Shown: one piece after another, positions 15,746-23,142 of the stretch
Layout: the number at the start of each line of letters is the position of its first letter
Position numbering within the stretch: position 1 is the stretch's first letter
From: Leptolinea sp. UBA4782
Lineage (GTDB): Bacteria > Chloroflexota > Anaerolineae > Anaerolineales > Anaerolineaceae
Length of the DNA stretch: 24,513 bases
Direction of reading: 5' to 3'
Assembly (NCBI GenBank): GCA_002403095.1
Contig: DHHC01000044.1
Span: forward strand, 1 to 24,513
Translations under genes and position numbers: made by a program
The notes under the pieces: model-generated
Databases searched by the model: none
The model's input: the letters and a program-made list of their open reading frames with translations, nothing else
What the model was told of the DNA's origin: nothing

Positions 15746-16771
15746 ATGAACATGCAGGCTCTCAGGAAGACCGCCCCTGGAGTGGGTCATATTGAAATCC
15801 AGGAAGTTCCCGTCCCAGAAATCGGCGACAATGATGTTTTGATGAAAGTATATGCTGCAGGGATCTGCGGAAGCGACCTGCTGATTCAGGAAGACAAGCA
15901 TTTTTACCGCGCCCCGGTAACCCTTGGGCATGAATACGCCGGCATCGCTTACAAGGTAGGCAAGAATGTAAACCGGGTTAAAGAAGGGGATAAGTTTGTC
16001 TCTGATATCGAGTGCGGTGGGGGTGATTGGCTGGGAGTAACGATTGATGGGGCATATGCCCCATTTATGAAGGTGCCTGAGCATGTTATCTACCGTATGC
16101 CGGATGAAGTCCCTTTGCCGCATTGTGTCCTGGCTGAACCGGTGGTAGCAACCCATCACCTGATCCAGGAGCGCGCCCAGGTAAAGGTAGGCGATGATGT
16201 CGTCATTGTCGGCCCCGGTCCAATGGGAATCATGGCTGTGCAATATGCCAGGCTGTGCGGCGCAAAACGGATATTCCTGATCGGGCTGAAGTCCGATGAG
16301 AAGAGGCTGGGGATCGGCAAACATGTCGGCGCTGATTACATCCTGTATTCTGAAGATAACCCAGAAAAGATAGTTATGGAAGTAACCGGCGGCAAGGGCG
16401 CTGAATTTGTGCTGGAATGTTCCGCCAGCCAGGAGGGGGTGCAGCATGCGATCGACTGTGCCCGTAAGGCCCATGAAGGGCCGGGCGGCAAAGGCGTGGT
16501 GGTGTTTATCAGCCTGTGGGGCAAGAAGATCACCGTGAACATGGATGAGGTCAGCCTGGGTCAGCTTGACATCCGCGGATCGTGGTCATGGAACGGCAAA
16601 GAAACCTGGGAGCATGCGGTGGACCTGCTGAGCAGGCAGGTATTTAACCTGGATCCAATGATCACAAACCATTACACCTTGGACCAGTGGGAACTCGCGT
16701 TTGAGAACTTGCGCACCAAGCAGGATGTAAAAGCATTCATCCATCCAAACGGATTGGATTGGGCAGGATAA
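15746..16771 (+). CDS. Medium-chain zinc-type alcohol/polyol dehydrogenase lacking the structural zinc lobe
   Basis: A 341-aa dehydrogenase of the sorbitol/threonine dehydrogenase type. Catalytic-zinc residues are visible: C41 in GICGSD, H62-E63 in GHEYAG, and the E of CVLAEPVV. The Rossmann motif is VIVGPGPMGIMA. The four-cysteine structural zinc loop is absent: the region reads ECGGGDWLGVTIDGAYAPF, with one cysteine and a shortened loop. ATG 15746 is chosen because TTGGAGGAAAAT precedes it; an upstream in-frame ATG would overlap the chaperonin gene. It lies 28 nt after that gene and so in the same operon. It probably oxidises a hydroxyl of the imported sugar or polyol with NAD(P)+; the exact substrate is unknown. 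Confidence 0.9.
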   Translation: MNMQALRKTAPGVGHIEIQEVPVPEIGDNDVLMKVYAAGICGSDLLIQEDKHFYRAPVTLGHEYAGIAYKVGKNVNRVKEGDKFVSDIECGGGDWLGVTIDGAYAPFMKVPEHVIYRMPDEVPLPHCVLAEPVVATHHLIQERAQVKVGDDVVIVGPGPMGIMAVQYARLCGAKRIFLIGLKSDEKRLGIGKHVGADYILYSEDNPEKIVMEVTGGKGAEFVLECSASQEGVQHAIDCARKAHEGPGGKGVVVFISLWGKKITVNMDEVSLGQLDIRGSWSWNGKETWEHAVDLLSRQVFNLDPMITNHYTLDQWELAFENLRTKQDVKAFIHPNGLDWAG

Positions 16772-16798
16772 AAGAATTCCTCTATACCTGATGTAAAC

Positions 16799-16844
16799 CT
16801 GGCTGGTGGAAATTGCAGAGGATGTTTGCAAGAAAACCAGCCAG
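16799..16844 (+). repeat. Two-tier inverted repeat between the two dehydrogenase genes
   Basis: CTGGCTGGT (16799-16807) and ACCAGCCAG (16836-16844) form a perfect 9-bp outer stem. TTGCA (16813-16817) and TGCAA (16827-16831) form an inner stem. No T tract follows, so it is not a normal terminator. The gap 16772-16934 otherwise holds only a weak promoter-like pair, TTGATC at 16859 and GATAAT at 16881. Confidence 0.5.
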
Positions 16845-16934
16845 AAACATTTATGCGATTGATCATGTGAACAGGGGATGGATAATTGACCAGTATTCGC
16901 TACAATAATGGTTGAAGAAAGGCACGGAAGAAAA

Positions 16935-17981
16935 ATGGAAAAAATGAAAGCAGTTGTGGTCCACGCACCGATGGATTTTGGGGTTGAAGAGGTAGCTATA
17001 CCTGCAGTGCCGGCGGGAGGTTTGTTGCTAAAAGTAAACGCTTGCGGGTTGTGCGGGTCTGACCTGCGCACCTTGCGCAGCGGCCACCGCAAAGTAACCC
17101 TGCCATGGACGATCGGGCATGAGATTGCCGGTGAGGTGGTAGAAACCGGCTCTGCTTACCAGGGCGGCTGGAAAGTCGGCGAGCACCTAGCCGTGGGGCC
17201 AGTGGCTTATTGCGGTAAGTGCGATTTTTGTTTCAGCGGGCAATACGAATACTGCGAGGATTATTACGAGATCGGGCAGCGCTGGCCGGGGGGGTTGGCA
17301 GAATTCATTGCCATCCCGGAGGAAAGCGTCCGATTGGGTACTATCCGCTCCATCAGCGCTGATGCTGATATGGCTGCTGCTGCCATCTCTGAGCCGGTCT
17401 CTTCCTGCGTGAATGCACAAGAAAAGGGCAATGTTTCCCTCGGGGATACTGTGGTCATTATAGGAACCGGCCCGATTGGTTGTATCCATATTTCCCTGGC
17501 GCGGGCACGGGGTGCGACGAAAATTATTGTGGTTGATATTGTTGATGAACGGCTGAAACTGGCAGAAGCATTCGGACCCGACCACACCATCAACGCCAGC
17601 AAGGTTGACCTGGTGGCTGAGGTAAGACGCCTGACCGAAGGGAAAGGCGCAGAAGTGGTGATCACCGCAACGCCCTCTCCGGTTGCACAGATCCAGGCTG
17701 TTGAGATGGCACGCAAAGCCGGCCGAATCCTGGTGTTTGGCGGTTTGCCTGTAGACCAGGCCAAGCCGGGTGTAGATATGAATATCGTGCACTATAACGG
17801 TCTGCATATCATCGGAACCACGACATTTGCACCTAGGCACCAAATGACCGCCCTGAAACTGCTGCTCTCAGGCAGGATCCCGGCTGAAAAGTTGATCACC
17901 CGCTTCCCGCTGGCGGACTTCAATGCCGGTGCTCAGTTAGCCCTGGATGGAAAACTGCTCAAGGCAGTATTTATCCCGTAA
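16935..17981 (+). CDS. Medium-chain zinc-dependent alcohol/polyol dehydrogenase
   Basis: A 348-aa member of the sorbitol/threonine dehydrogenase family. Catalytic-zinc residues are C40 (GLCGSD) and H62-E63 (GHEIAG), with the E of ISEPVS. The complete structural zinc loop C93-x2-C96-x2-C99-x7-C107 is present. The Rossmann motif is VIIGTGPIGCI, followed by an acidic VVDIVDE that suggests NAD+ preference. ATG 16908 is in frame but has no ribosome binding site; GGAAGAAAA before ATG 16935 supports the later start. It differs from the preceding dehydrogenase by keeping the structural zinc, so the pair is not a recent duplication. Substrate unknown; two consecutive oxidations, or an oxidation and a reduction, of one sugar are possible. 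Confidence 0.91.
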   Translation: MEKMKAVVVHAPMDFGVEEVAIPAVPAGGLLLKVNACGLCGSDLRTLRSGHRKVTLPWTIGHEIAGEVVETGSAYQGGWKVGEHLAVGPVAYCGKCDFCFSGQYEYCEDYYEIGQRWPGGLAEFIAIPEESVRLGTIRSISADADMAAAAISEPVSSCVNAQEKGNVSLGDTVVIIGTGPIGCIHISLARARGATKIIVVDIVDERLKLAEAFGPDHTINASKVDLVAEVRRLTEGKGAEVVITATPSPVAQIQAVEMARKAGRILVFGGLPVDQAKPGVDMNIVHYNGLHIIGTTTFAPRHQMTALKLLLSGRIPAEKLITRFPLADFNAGAQLALDGKLLKAVFIP

Positions 17982-17999
17982 TAATTATTGGAGGTAATG

Positions 18000-18530
18000 A
18001 TGAAATCTGTTGAAATTCCTGCCGGAGTGAGGCTGCCGTTTTTGGATAATGGCATCAGTCAGGTGGCTATGGTAGTGGAGGACCTGGATAAAACAGTAGA
18101 GAATTACTATAAGGTCTTCGGAATCGGCCCCTGGCATTTTTACACCTACGAACGCCCTCTGGTTAACCACATGACCTATCACGGGAAGGATGTGGATTAT
18201 TCCATGCGGGTGGCATTGTCTTACTTTGGCCCGATGCGGGTGGAGTTGATCGAAATGAAGCGCGGCGATACAGTCTACGCTGATTTCGTCAAAGAGCATG
18301 GATATGGTGTGCACCATTTTGGACTGGTGGTAGAAAACATGCAGGAAGCCATCCAGCAGGCTGAAGCCGCCGGGTACAAGGTGATCATGGACGGTGCCGG
18401 ATTCGGACTGGATGGGGACGGGCATTATGCCTACCTGGATACTGAAGATACCCTGGGAACCACCTTTGAACTGATCTGCCGTCCTGAACGGCGTATGAAA
18501 CCGGAGAGGGTGTACCCGCCGGAAGAGTAA
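18000..18530 (+). CDS. VOC-superfamily (glyoxalase/epimerase-like) protein
   Basis: A 176-aa protein with two beta-alpha-beta-beta-beta modules: ISQVAMVVEDLDKTVENYY (19-37) and GVHHFGLVVENMQEAIQQAE (103-122). The likely metal ligands are Q21, a glutamate in VELIE (82-85), H105 or H106 and E157 in TTFELI, a Q/E/H/E set like that of some glyoxalases. The fold supports isomerases, epimerases, lyases and dioxygenases acting through an enolate. GGAGG at 17990-17994 best suits ATG 18000; TTG and ATG codons upstream are too close to it. It lies between a dehydrogenase and an epimerase-like gene in the importer operon, so epimerisation or isomerisation of a keto-sugar is the favoured guess. Confidence 0.85.
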   Translation: MKSVEIPAGVRLPFLDNGISQVAMVVEDLDKTVENYYKVFGIGPWHFYTYERPLVNHMTYHGKDVDYSMRVALSYFGPMRVELIEMKRGDTVYADFVKEHGYGVHHFGLVVENMQEAIQQAEAAGYKVIMDGAGFGLDGDGHYAYLDTEDTLGTTFELICRPERRMKPERVYPPEE

Positions 18531-18548
18531 TAAAAAACGGAGGAAGAC

Positions 18549-19619
18549 ATGAACAATCACATTCCCCTGCCTGTTATGGTTGAACGCCTGGAAGAAAACC
18601 GGATGCCTTATGGAGTCCTTACGCTCCAGGATGGAATGAAAATCCTGGTTACGCAGCGGGGTGGGCGTATCTTTGGGCCCTTCCTGGATGATGAAAGCGG
18701 GGGGTTGCTGTGGGCGAATAATGCCTGGGCTCAAAAAGAACCATTTAGGTCATTCCTTGAGAGCGGGCACTGGAATCTGGGCGGCGACCGGATGTGGATT
18801 GCCCCTGAATTGCAGTACAGTGTCACCGACCGGAAGGATTTCTTTGGATCCTTCCGGCTGCAAAAGCAAATGGATCCGGGGGTTTATACGCTGGAGAGAA
18901 CGAAAGAGAATGAGTGGCGCCTGGCGATGGAGATCGCCATGGAAGCTGAGGTGCTGGCAAAGGGGACGAAAGAACTCAGCATTGAACGCCGCATTCACCC
19001 TATTGATGATCCCCTGCGGGCATTGAGCAATTATGCCGAGCTGATCGAAGGCGTACGTTATGCCGGGTATGAGCAGGTCATCAGCATGCAGGAGAAAAAG
19101 ACTGATGACATCCTCAGCGAGGTCTGGTCGCTGCTGCAAATCAACCCCGGGGGAGAGCTGCTGATCCCGGCAGCTGGATGCGTGGAGCAGAATGATTATT
19201 ACCAGCCGATCGATGATACCCTCGAAACCAGGTATGAGCATCATGTATCCCTGAAAATTACGGGCAACCGCACTTACAAACTCGGTTTCAAGGCTGCCCA
19301 GGTATTTGGCAGGATTGGGTATTTCAACGACCTGTCTGGCGGACAGGCGTATGTGCTCATCCGCAACTTCTTCAATAACCCCTCGGCAGTGTATGCAGAA
19401 GAGCTGGACTACAAGCCCGGCTGCCACGGACATTCCATCCATGTGTACAACGACAATGGCGGGCTGGGAGGTTTTGGCGAACTGGAATGCAACGGGCAAA
19501 CTTTTGGCGGAAACACGGGCCGCAGCGGGGCAGTGGAGCAGCTGCCGCTCTGGTTCTATGTTGGCGACCGGGATAAGATCAAGCGGATCACCTACAATCT
19601 GCTTGGTGTCAGGTTATGA
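18549..19619 (+). CDS. Aldose-epimerase-like (galactose mutarotase fold) uncharacterised protein
   Basis: A 356-aa protein with no signal peptide. The N-terminal part has TQRGGRIFGPFLDDESGGLLWAN and then WNLGGDRMWIAPE, the pattern of mutarotase-like carbohydrate-binding beta-sandwiches (DUF4380/DUF6786 type, from memory). A histidine-rich C-terminal piece, KPGCHGHSIHVYNDNG, may hold active-site residues. GGAGGAAGAC lies before ATG 18549, 18 nt after the VOC gene, so it is co-transcribed. It could be a mutarotase, a hexose/pentose-derivative epimerase or a binding protein. It is probably the last gene of the importer operon, since a new promoter follows. Confidence 0.72.
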   Translation: MNNHIPLPVMVERLEENRMPYGVLTLQDGMKILVTQRGGRIFGPFLDDESGGLLWANNAWAQKEPFRSFLESGHWNLGGDRMWIAPELQYSVTDRKDFFGSFRLQKQMDPGVYTLERTKENEWRLAMEIAMEAEVLAKGTKELSIERRIHPIDDPLRALSNYAELIEGVRYAGYEQVISMQEKKTDDILSEVWSLLQINPGGELLIPAAGCVEQNDYYQPIDDTLETRYEHHVSLKITGNRTYKLGFKAAQVFGRIGYFNDLSGGQAYVLIRNFFNNPSAVYAEELDYKPGCHGHSIHVYNDNGGLGGFGELECNGQTFGGNTGRSGAVEQLPLWFYVGDRDKIKRITYNLLGVRL

Positions 19620-19627
19620 AGAAAATA

Positions 19628-19641
19628 TGATCATATGATCA
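19628..19641. promoter_or_regulatory. 14-bp perfect palindrome TGATCATATGATCA, candidate operator
   Basis: A fully symmetric 14-mer begins 8 nt after the stop codon of the epimerase-like gene and ends 11 nt before the -35 box of the next promoter. That is a natural place for an activator or repressor. No other full copy was noticed in the window. Confidence 0.5.
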
Positions 19642-19652
19642 GGCATGAACAC

Positions 19653-19681
19653 TTGACACCATGAAGTGGTAATGCTATATT
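19653..19681 (+). promoter_or_regulatory. Sigma-70-type promoter of the SAF oxidoreductase-E1-E2 operon
   Basis: TTGACA at 19653-19658, a 17-bp spacer and TATATT at 19676-19681 with extended -10 TGC. The predicted start is near 19688. AAACGGTTACG (19684-19694) overlaps this start and matches 10 of 11 bases of the motif at 10233-10243, which suggests repression by the same LacI-like protein. Confidence 0.78.
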
Positions 19682-19718
19682 CAAAACGGTTACGCACCCT
19701 TTGGGTAAGGAGAAGACC

Positions 19719-21026
19719 ATGGAGCTAATAAAGCACTTACAGCAGCTGGAAGAAACCGGTGACCCAATCCGGGTTGGACTGGTAGGCTGCGGTCAAATGG
19801 GATCGGGAATGATGCATGTCACCCGCAAAATGCCGGGCATGACCACGCAGGCAGTAGCAGATATTGATCCCAACCGTCCACTCAAAGAACTGCACCTGAT
19901 GGGTGTACCTGATACAGAGATTGTAATCACCACCAACCGGCTGCAGGCAGAAGATGCCCTGCAAAAAGGCAAGTACCTGGTCACCGAAGATGCTGTCATG
20001 CTGGCTACTTTGGAAGGGTTGGACATCCTGATTGAAGCAACCGGGTATACCGAGATTGGTGCCCAGGTTGCCTGGAACTGCATCCTCAACAACAAGCACA
20101 TCGTAATGCTGAATGTAGAGACAGATGTCACGGTGGGTGTCTTTTTGAGCCGCATGGCACAAAAGGCCGGCTTGATCTACACGGTTGCAGCGGGTGATGA
20201 ACCAGCGGTTTGCAAGATGCTGTATGACTTCTCCACCACGCTCGGGTTTGAGGTGGTTGCCCTCGGGAAGGGCAAGAATAATATCATCGATTACCAGGCT
20301 TCCCCTGAGACCTGCGCTGAAGAAGCTGCCAGCAAAGCCATGAATCCCAAGATGCTGGCTTCTTTCAAGGATGGCACCAAGACGATGGTGGAAATGGCTG
20401 CAGTATCCAATGCCACCGGGCTTATCCCGGATGTACCGGGTATGCACGGGCCAAGGGTAGAAATTGAGGACTTGCAAAAGGTTTTCATTCCAAAAGAACA
20501 TGGCGGTATCCTTTCCGGCAAGGGCAGGGTGGATTACTCAACCGGCAAGGTGGCTCCGGGTGTGTTTGCCATCATTACCACGGATGATCCCCGCATCCAG
20601 GCAGATATGAAATTTGTCTCGATGGGCGACGGGCCGTACTTCCGCATTCTGCGTCCATTCCATTTGTGCAACATCGAAACTCCCCTGGCTGCAGCAGAAG
20701 CCATGATCTATGGTGAAACCACCGTGGTTGCCAAGACAATGGTCTCTGAAGTCGTCTCGGTTGCCAAGCGCGACCTGAAAGCCGGCGAGACTATCGGCGG
20801 GATCGGCAGCGCTGATATTTACCACAAGATCTATACTTATACTGATGCACGACAGATGAAGGGCATCCCGATGGGTATTGCACCTGGGGCAAAGATCCTG
20901 AAAGACATCAAAATAGGTATGCCGCTGACAGAAGAAAATACCAGCCCGGATAGCAGCCAGTTCGTTTACCAGCTGCGCAAAATGCAGGATGATATGCTGC
21001 AACGGGAAGAACATTTCAATCGATAA
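19719..21026 (+). CDS. NAD(P)-dependent oxidoreductase with C-terminal SAF domain (homoserine-dehydrogenase-like)
   Basis: A 435-aa protein with an N-terminal Rossmann domain (VGLVGCGQMGSGM, about 19-31) and a following ADIDPNR, then VTEDAVMLA and ILIEATG as in homoserine-dehydrogenase-like proteins. The C-terminal part has VAKRDLKAGETIGGIG, the hallmark of a SAF domain, as in sialic acid synthase and altronate dehydratase. TAAGGAGAAG before ATG 19719 fixes the start; an upstream TTG is in frame but poorly placed. The gene leads the operon with E1 and E2, 25 nt ahead of E1. Members of this group occur in catabolic loci but their reactions are mostly unknown. Oxidation of a sugar acid or hydroxyketone to feed the E1 enzyme is an inference. 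Confidence 0.85.
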   Translation: MELIKHLQQLEETGDPIRVGLVGCGQMGSGMMHVTRKMPGMTTQAVADIDPNRPLKELHLMGVPDTEIVITTNRLQAEDALQKGKYLVTEDAVMLATLEGLDILIEATGYTEIGAQVAWNCILNNKHIVMLNVETDVTVGVFLSRMAQKAGLIYTVAAGDEPAVCKMLYDFSTTLGFEVVALGKGKNNIIDYQASPETCAEEAASKAMNPKMLASFKDGTKTMVEMAAVSNATGLIPDVPGMHGPRVEIEDLQKVFIPKEHGGILSGKGRVDYSTGKVAPGVFAIITTDDPRIQADMKFVSMGDGPYFRILRPFHLCNIETPLAAAEAMIYGETTVVAKTMVSEVVSVAKRDLKAGETIGGIGSADIYHKIYTYTDARQMKGIPMGIAPGAKILKDIKIGMPLTEENTSPDSSQFVYQLRKMQDDMLQREEHFNR

Positions 21027-21051
21027 TTTTAGTGGTGGAAAGCGAAGGTTT

Positions 21052-23142
21052 ATGGACACACAAGATGTAAGGGCATTGGAAGAACTATCTGCATTGATCG
21101 AAGAACAGGAATTGACGAAAGAAGAACTGGTCAAATACCTGCGCCAGATGATGGAGATCAGGGCATTCGAGGACAATATTGCAGAGCTGCTCGGCAGGGC
21201 AGTGCTAAAAGGCGCTTCGCACCTGTACGCCGGTGAAGAGGCTGTGGCAGTAGGTGCTATCGGGGCGTTGCGGGATGATGACCTGATCACCAGTACACAC
21301 CGCGGGCACGGGCATGCGCATGCGCACGGCGACAGCGCTGCAAAAACCGATAGTGACAAACAGCTGCACTACAGCCGCATGATGGCTGAGGTGCTGGGAA
21401 AATCTGGAGGGTATTGCAAGGGTAAGGGCGGTTCCATGCATATTGCTGATGTTGAGCATGGCAACCTGGGAGCCACCGGCATCGTGGGTGGAAATATCCC
21501 GGTAGCGGTTGGGGCGGCATTAGCCCAGAAACTACAGGGAAACGACCGGGTGGTACTGTGTTTCTTCGGTGATGGCGCTTCCAACACCGGTAATTTCCAT
21601 GAATCCCTCAACATGGCCAGCCTGTGGGACCTTCCGGTAGTATTCGTGGTGGAGAATAACCAGTATGCCATGTCGGTTCCCTGGAAGAAAGCCAGCAAAG
21701 TACAGAAAATCTCTGAGCGCGCCAAAGCGTACGGTATCCCCGGTGAAACCGTGGACGGGATGAACCCACTTACGGTACGCAGCGCTGTCAGCAAAGCGGT
21801 TGCCAGGGCAAGGCATGGTGAAGGTCCCTCCCTGATAGAATGCGAAACCTATCGCTGGTATGGACATTCCCATTCAGATCCGCGTGCTTACCGCACCAGG
21901 GCTGAAGAAGCAGAATGGAAAAAACGCGATGCTCCTGAGACCTTTGCAAAAGGGCTGGTCGCTCTGGGGCTGTTGAAAGAAGCAGAGGTAGAAGGCCTGG
22001 AAGGCTCAGTACAAGCCAAGCTGGATGCTGCCATGGATTACAGCAACAAATCGGCAGAGCCTGATAAAGCTGAGTTGACCACTGATGTGTTTGCCCATTC
22101 AAAATTCACTCAGCAGGATAAGACAAATGATGAGGCCTGGCGGGAAAAGATCCGTAAGGGTGAAGTCAAGCGTGAGATTAGCTATGCCCAGGCGCTGTCG
22201 GAAGCCATGCGCGAGGAGATGCTGCGGGATGACAAGGTTTTCATCCTGGGTGAGGATGTTGGGTTGTACGGCGGGGCTTATGGAGCCACGCGTGGGCTAT
22301 TTGACGAGTTCGGTGAGAACCGGGTGATCGATACCCCCATTTCGGAAGCCACAATCGGCGGTGCGGCTGTCGGTGCGGCAATGGCTGGTATGCGCCCGGT
22401 AGCTGAGATCATGTATGTCGATTTCACTCCGCTGGCGATGGACCAGGTAGCCAACCAGGGCGCCAAGAACCGCTACATGTTCGGCGGCAAGACCTCTGTC
22501 CCGATGGTGGTGCGTTCAGAAGGCGGTGCAGGCAGGGCTATTGCAGCCCATCATTCGCAGAGCCTGGAGAGCCTGTGGACACACTTCCCGGGTATTTATG
22601 TTGTCATGCCCTCCACACCTTATGATGCCAAGGGACTGCTGAAAGCAGCCATCCGGGATGACAACCCGGTCATGTTCATTGAGCACAAGATGCTTTATAA
22701 GGAAAAAGGACCCGTACCGGAAGAAGATTACATCATTCCGTTCGGTGTGGCGGATATCAAGCGGCCGGGCAAGGACCTCACAATTGTTACCTATTCCCGT
22801 ATGGTTTTGCGTGCGCTTGAAGCAGCTGAAATCCTGGCCAGGGAAGGCATTGATGCAGAGGTGATCGACCTGCGCACCCTGGCTCCGCTGGATATTGATA
22901 CCGTGATTACTTCTATTAAGAAAACCGGACGGTTTGTGGGTGTGACCGAAGCTTACGAAAATACCAGCTTTATCAATGAAGTCATGGCACAAATTAATGA
23001 GCTGGCATTTGACTGGCTGGATGCTCCCATGGTGCGCGTGGCTTCCGCCAATGTCCCGGTGCCCAGGGCTGAAGTGCTGGAAGACCTGGCAATTCCCAAC
23101 ACGAACCGGATCGTGGAGGCCTGCAGAAAGGTAGTTGCCTGA
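21052..23142 (+). CDS. Fused E1 alpha-beta subunit of a 2-oxoacid / acetoin dehydrogenase complex
   Basis: A 696-aa thiamine diphosphate enzyme joining E1 alpha (about 1-345) and E1 beta (about 376-696), which are usually separate proteins. The alpha part has THRGHGHAHAHG, YCKGKGGSMHI, and the cofactor motif GDGASNTGNFHES ending at ENNQ. The beta part has LGEDVGLYGGAYG and DTPISEATIGG with the conserved glutamate E432. An insertion of about 12 residues (near 94-108) separates the His-rich loop from RMMAEVLGK. The protein decarboxylates a 2-oxoacid, or cleaves acetoin-like hydroxyketones, and passes the acyl group to E2 lipoate. ATG 21052 follows GAAGG; a farther upstream ATG would overlap the previous gene. 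E2 overlaps by 1 nt. No E3 is in the window. Confidence 0.9.
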   Translation: MDTQDVRALEELSALIEEQELTKEELVKYLRQMMEIRAFEDNIAELLGRAVLKGASHLYAGEEAVAVGAIGALRDDDLITSTHRGHGHAHAHGDSAAKTDSDKQLHYSRMMAEVLGKSGGYCKGKGGSMHIADVEHGNLGATGIVGGNIPVAVGAALAQKLQGNDRVVLCFFGDGASNTGNFHESLNMASLWDLPVVFVVENNQYAMSVPWKKASKVQKISERAKAYGIPGETVDGMNPLTVRSAVSKAVARARHGEGPSLIECETYRWYGHSHSDPRAYRTRAEEAEWKKRDAPETFAKGLVALGLLKEAEVEGLEGSVQAKLDAAMDYSNKSAEPDKAELTTDVFAHSKFTQQDKTNDEAWREKIRKGEVKREISYAQALSEAMREEMLRDDKVFILGEDVGLYGGAYGATRGLFDEFGENRVIDTPISEATIGGAAVGAAMAGMRPVAEIMYVDFTPLAMDQVANQGAKNRYMFGGKTSVPMVVRSEGGAGRAIAAHHSQSLESLWTHFPGIYVVMPSTPYDAKGLLKAAIRDDNPVMFIEHKMLYKEKGPVPEEDYIIPFGVADIKRPGKDLTIVTYSRMVLRALEAAEILAREGIDAEVIDLRTLAPLDIDTVITSIKKTGRFVGVTEAYENTSFINEVMAQINELAFDWLDAPMVRVASANVPVPRAEVLEDLAIPNTNRIVEACRKVVA

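Noticed and set aside
16886..16906. TTGACC and TACAAT upstream of the second dehydrogenase as a promoter
   Set aside because: The spacer is only 9 bp, far below the 16-18 bp needed.
18750..19499. 249-residue minus-strand open frame antisense to the epimerase-like gene
   Set aside because: No convincing start signal or family motif; the plus-strand gene has a strong ribosome binding site and operon spacing.
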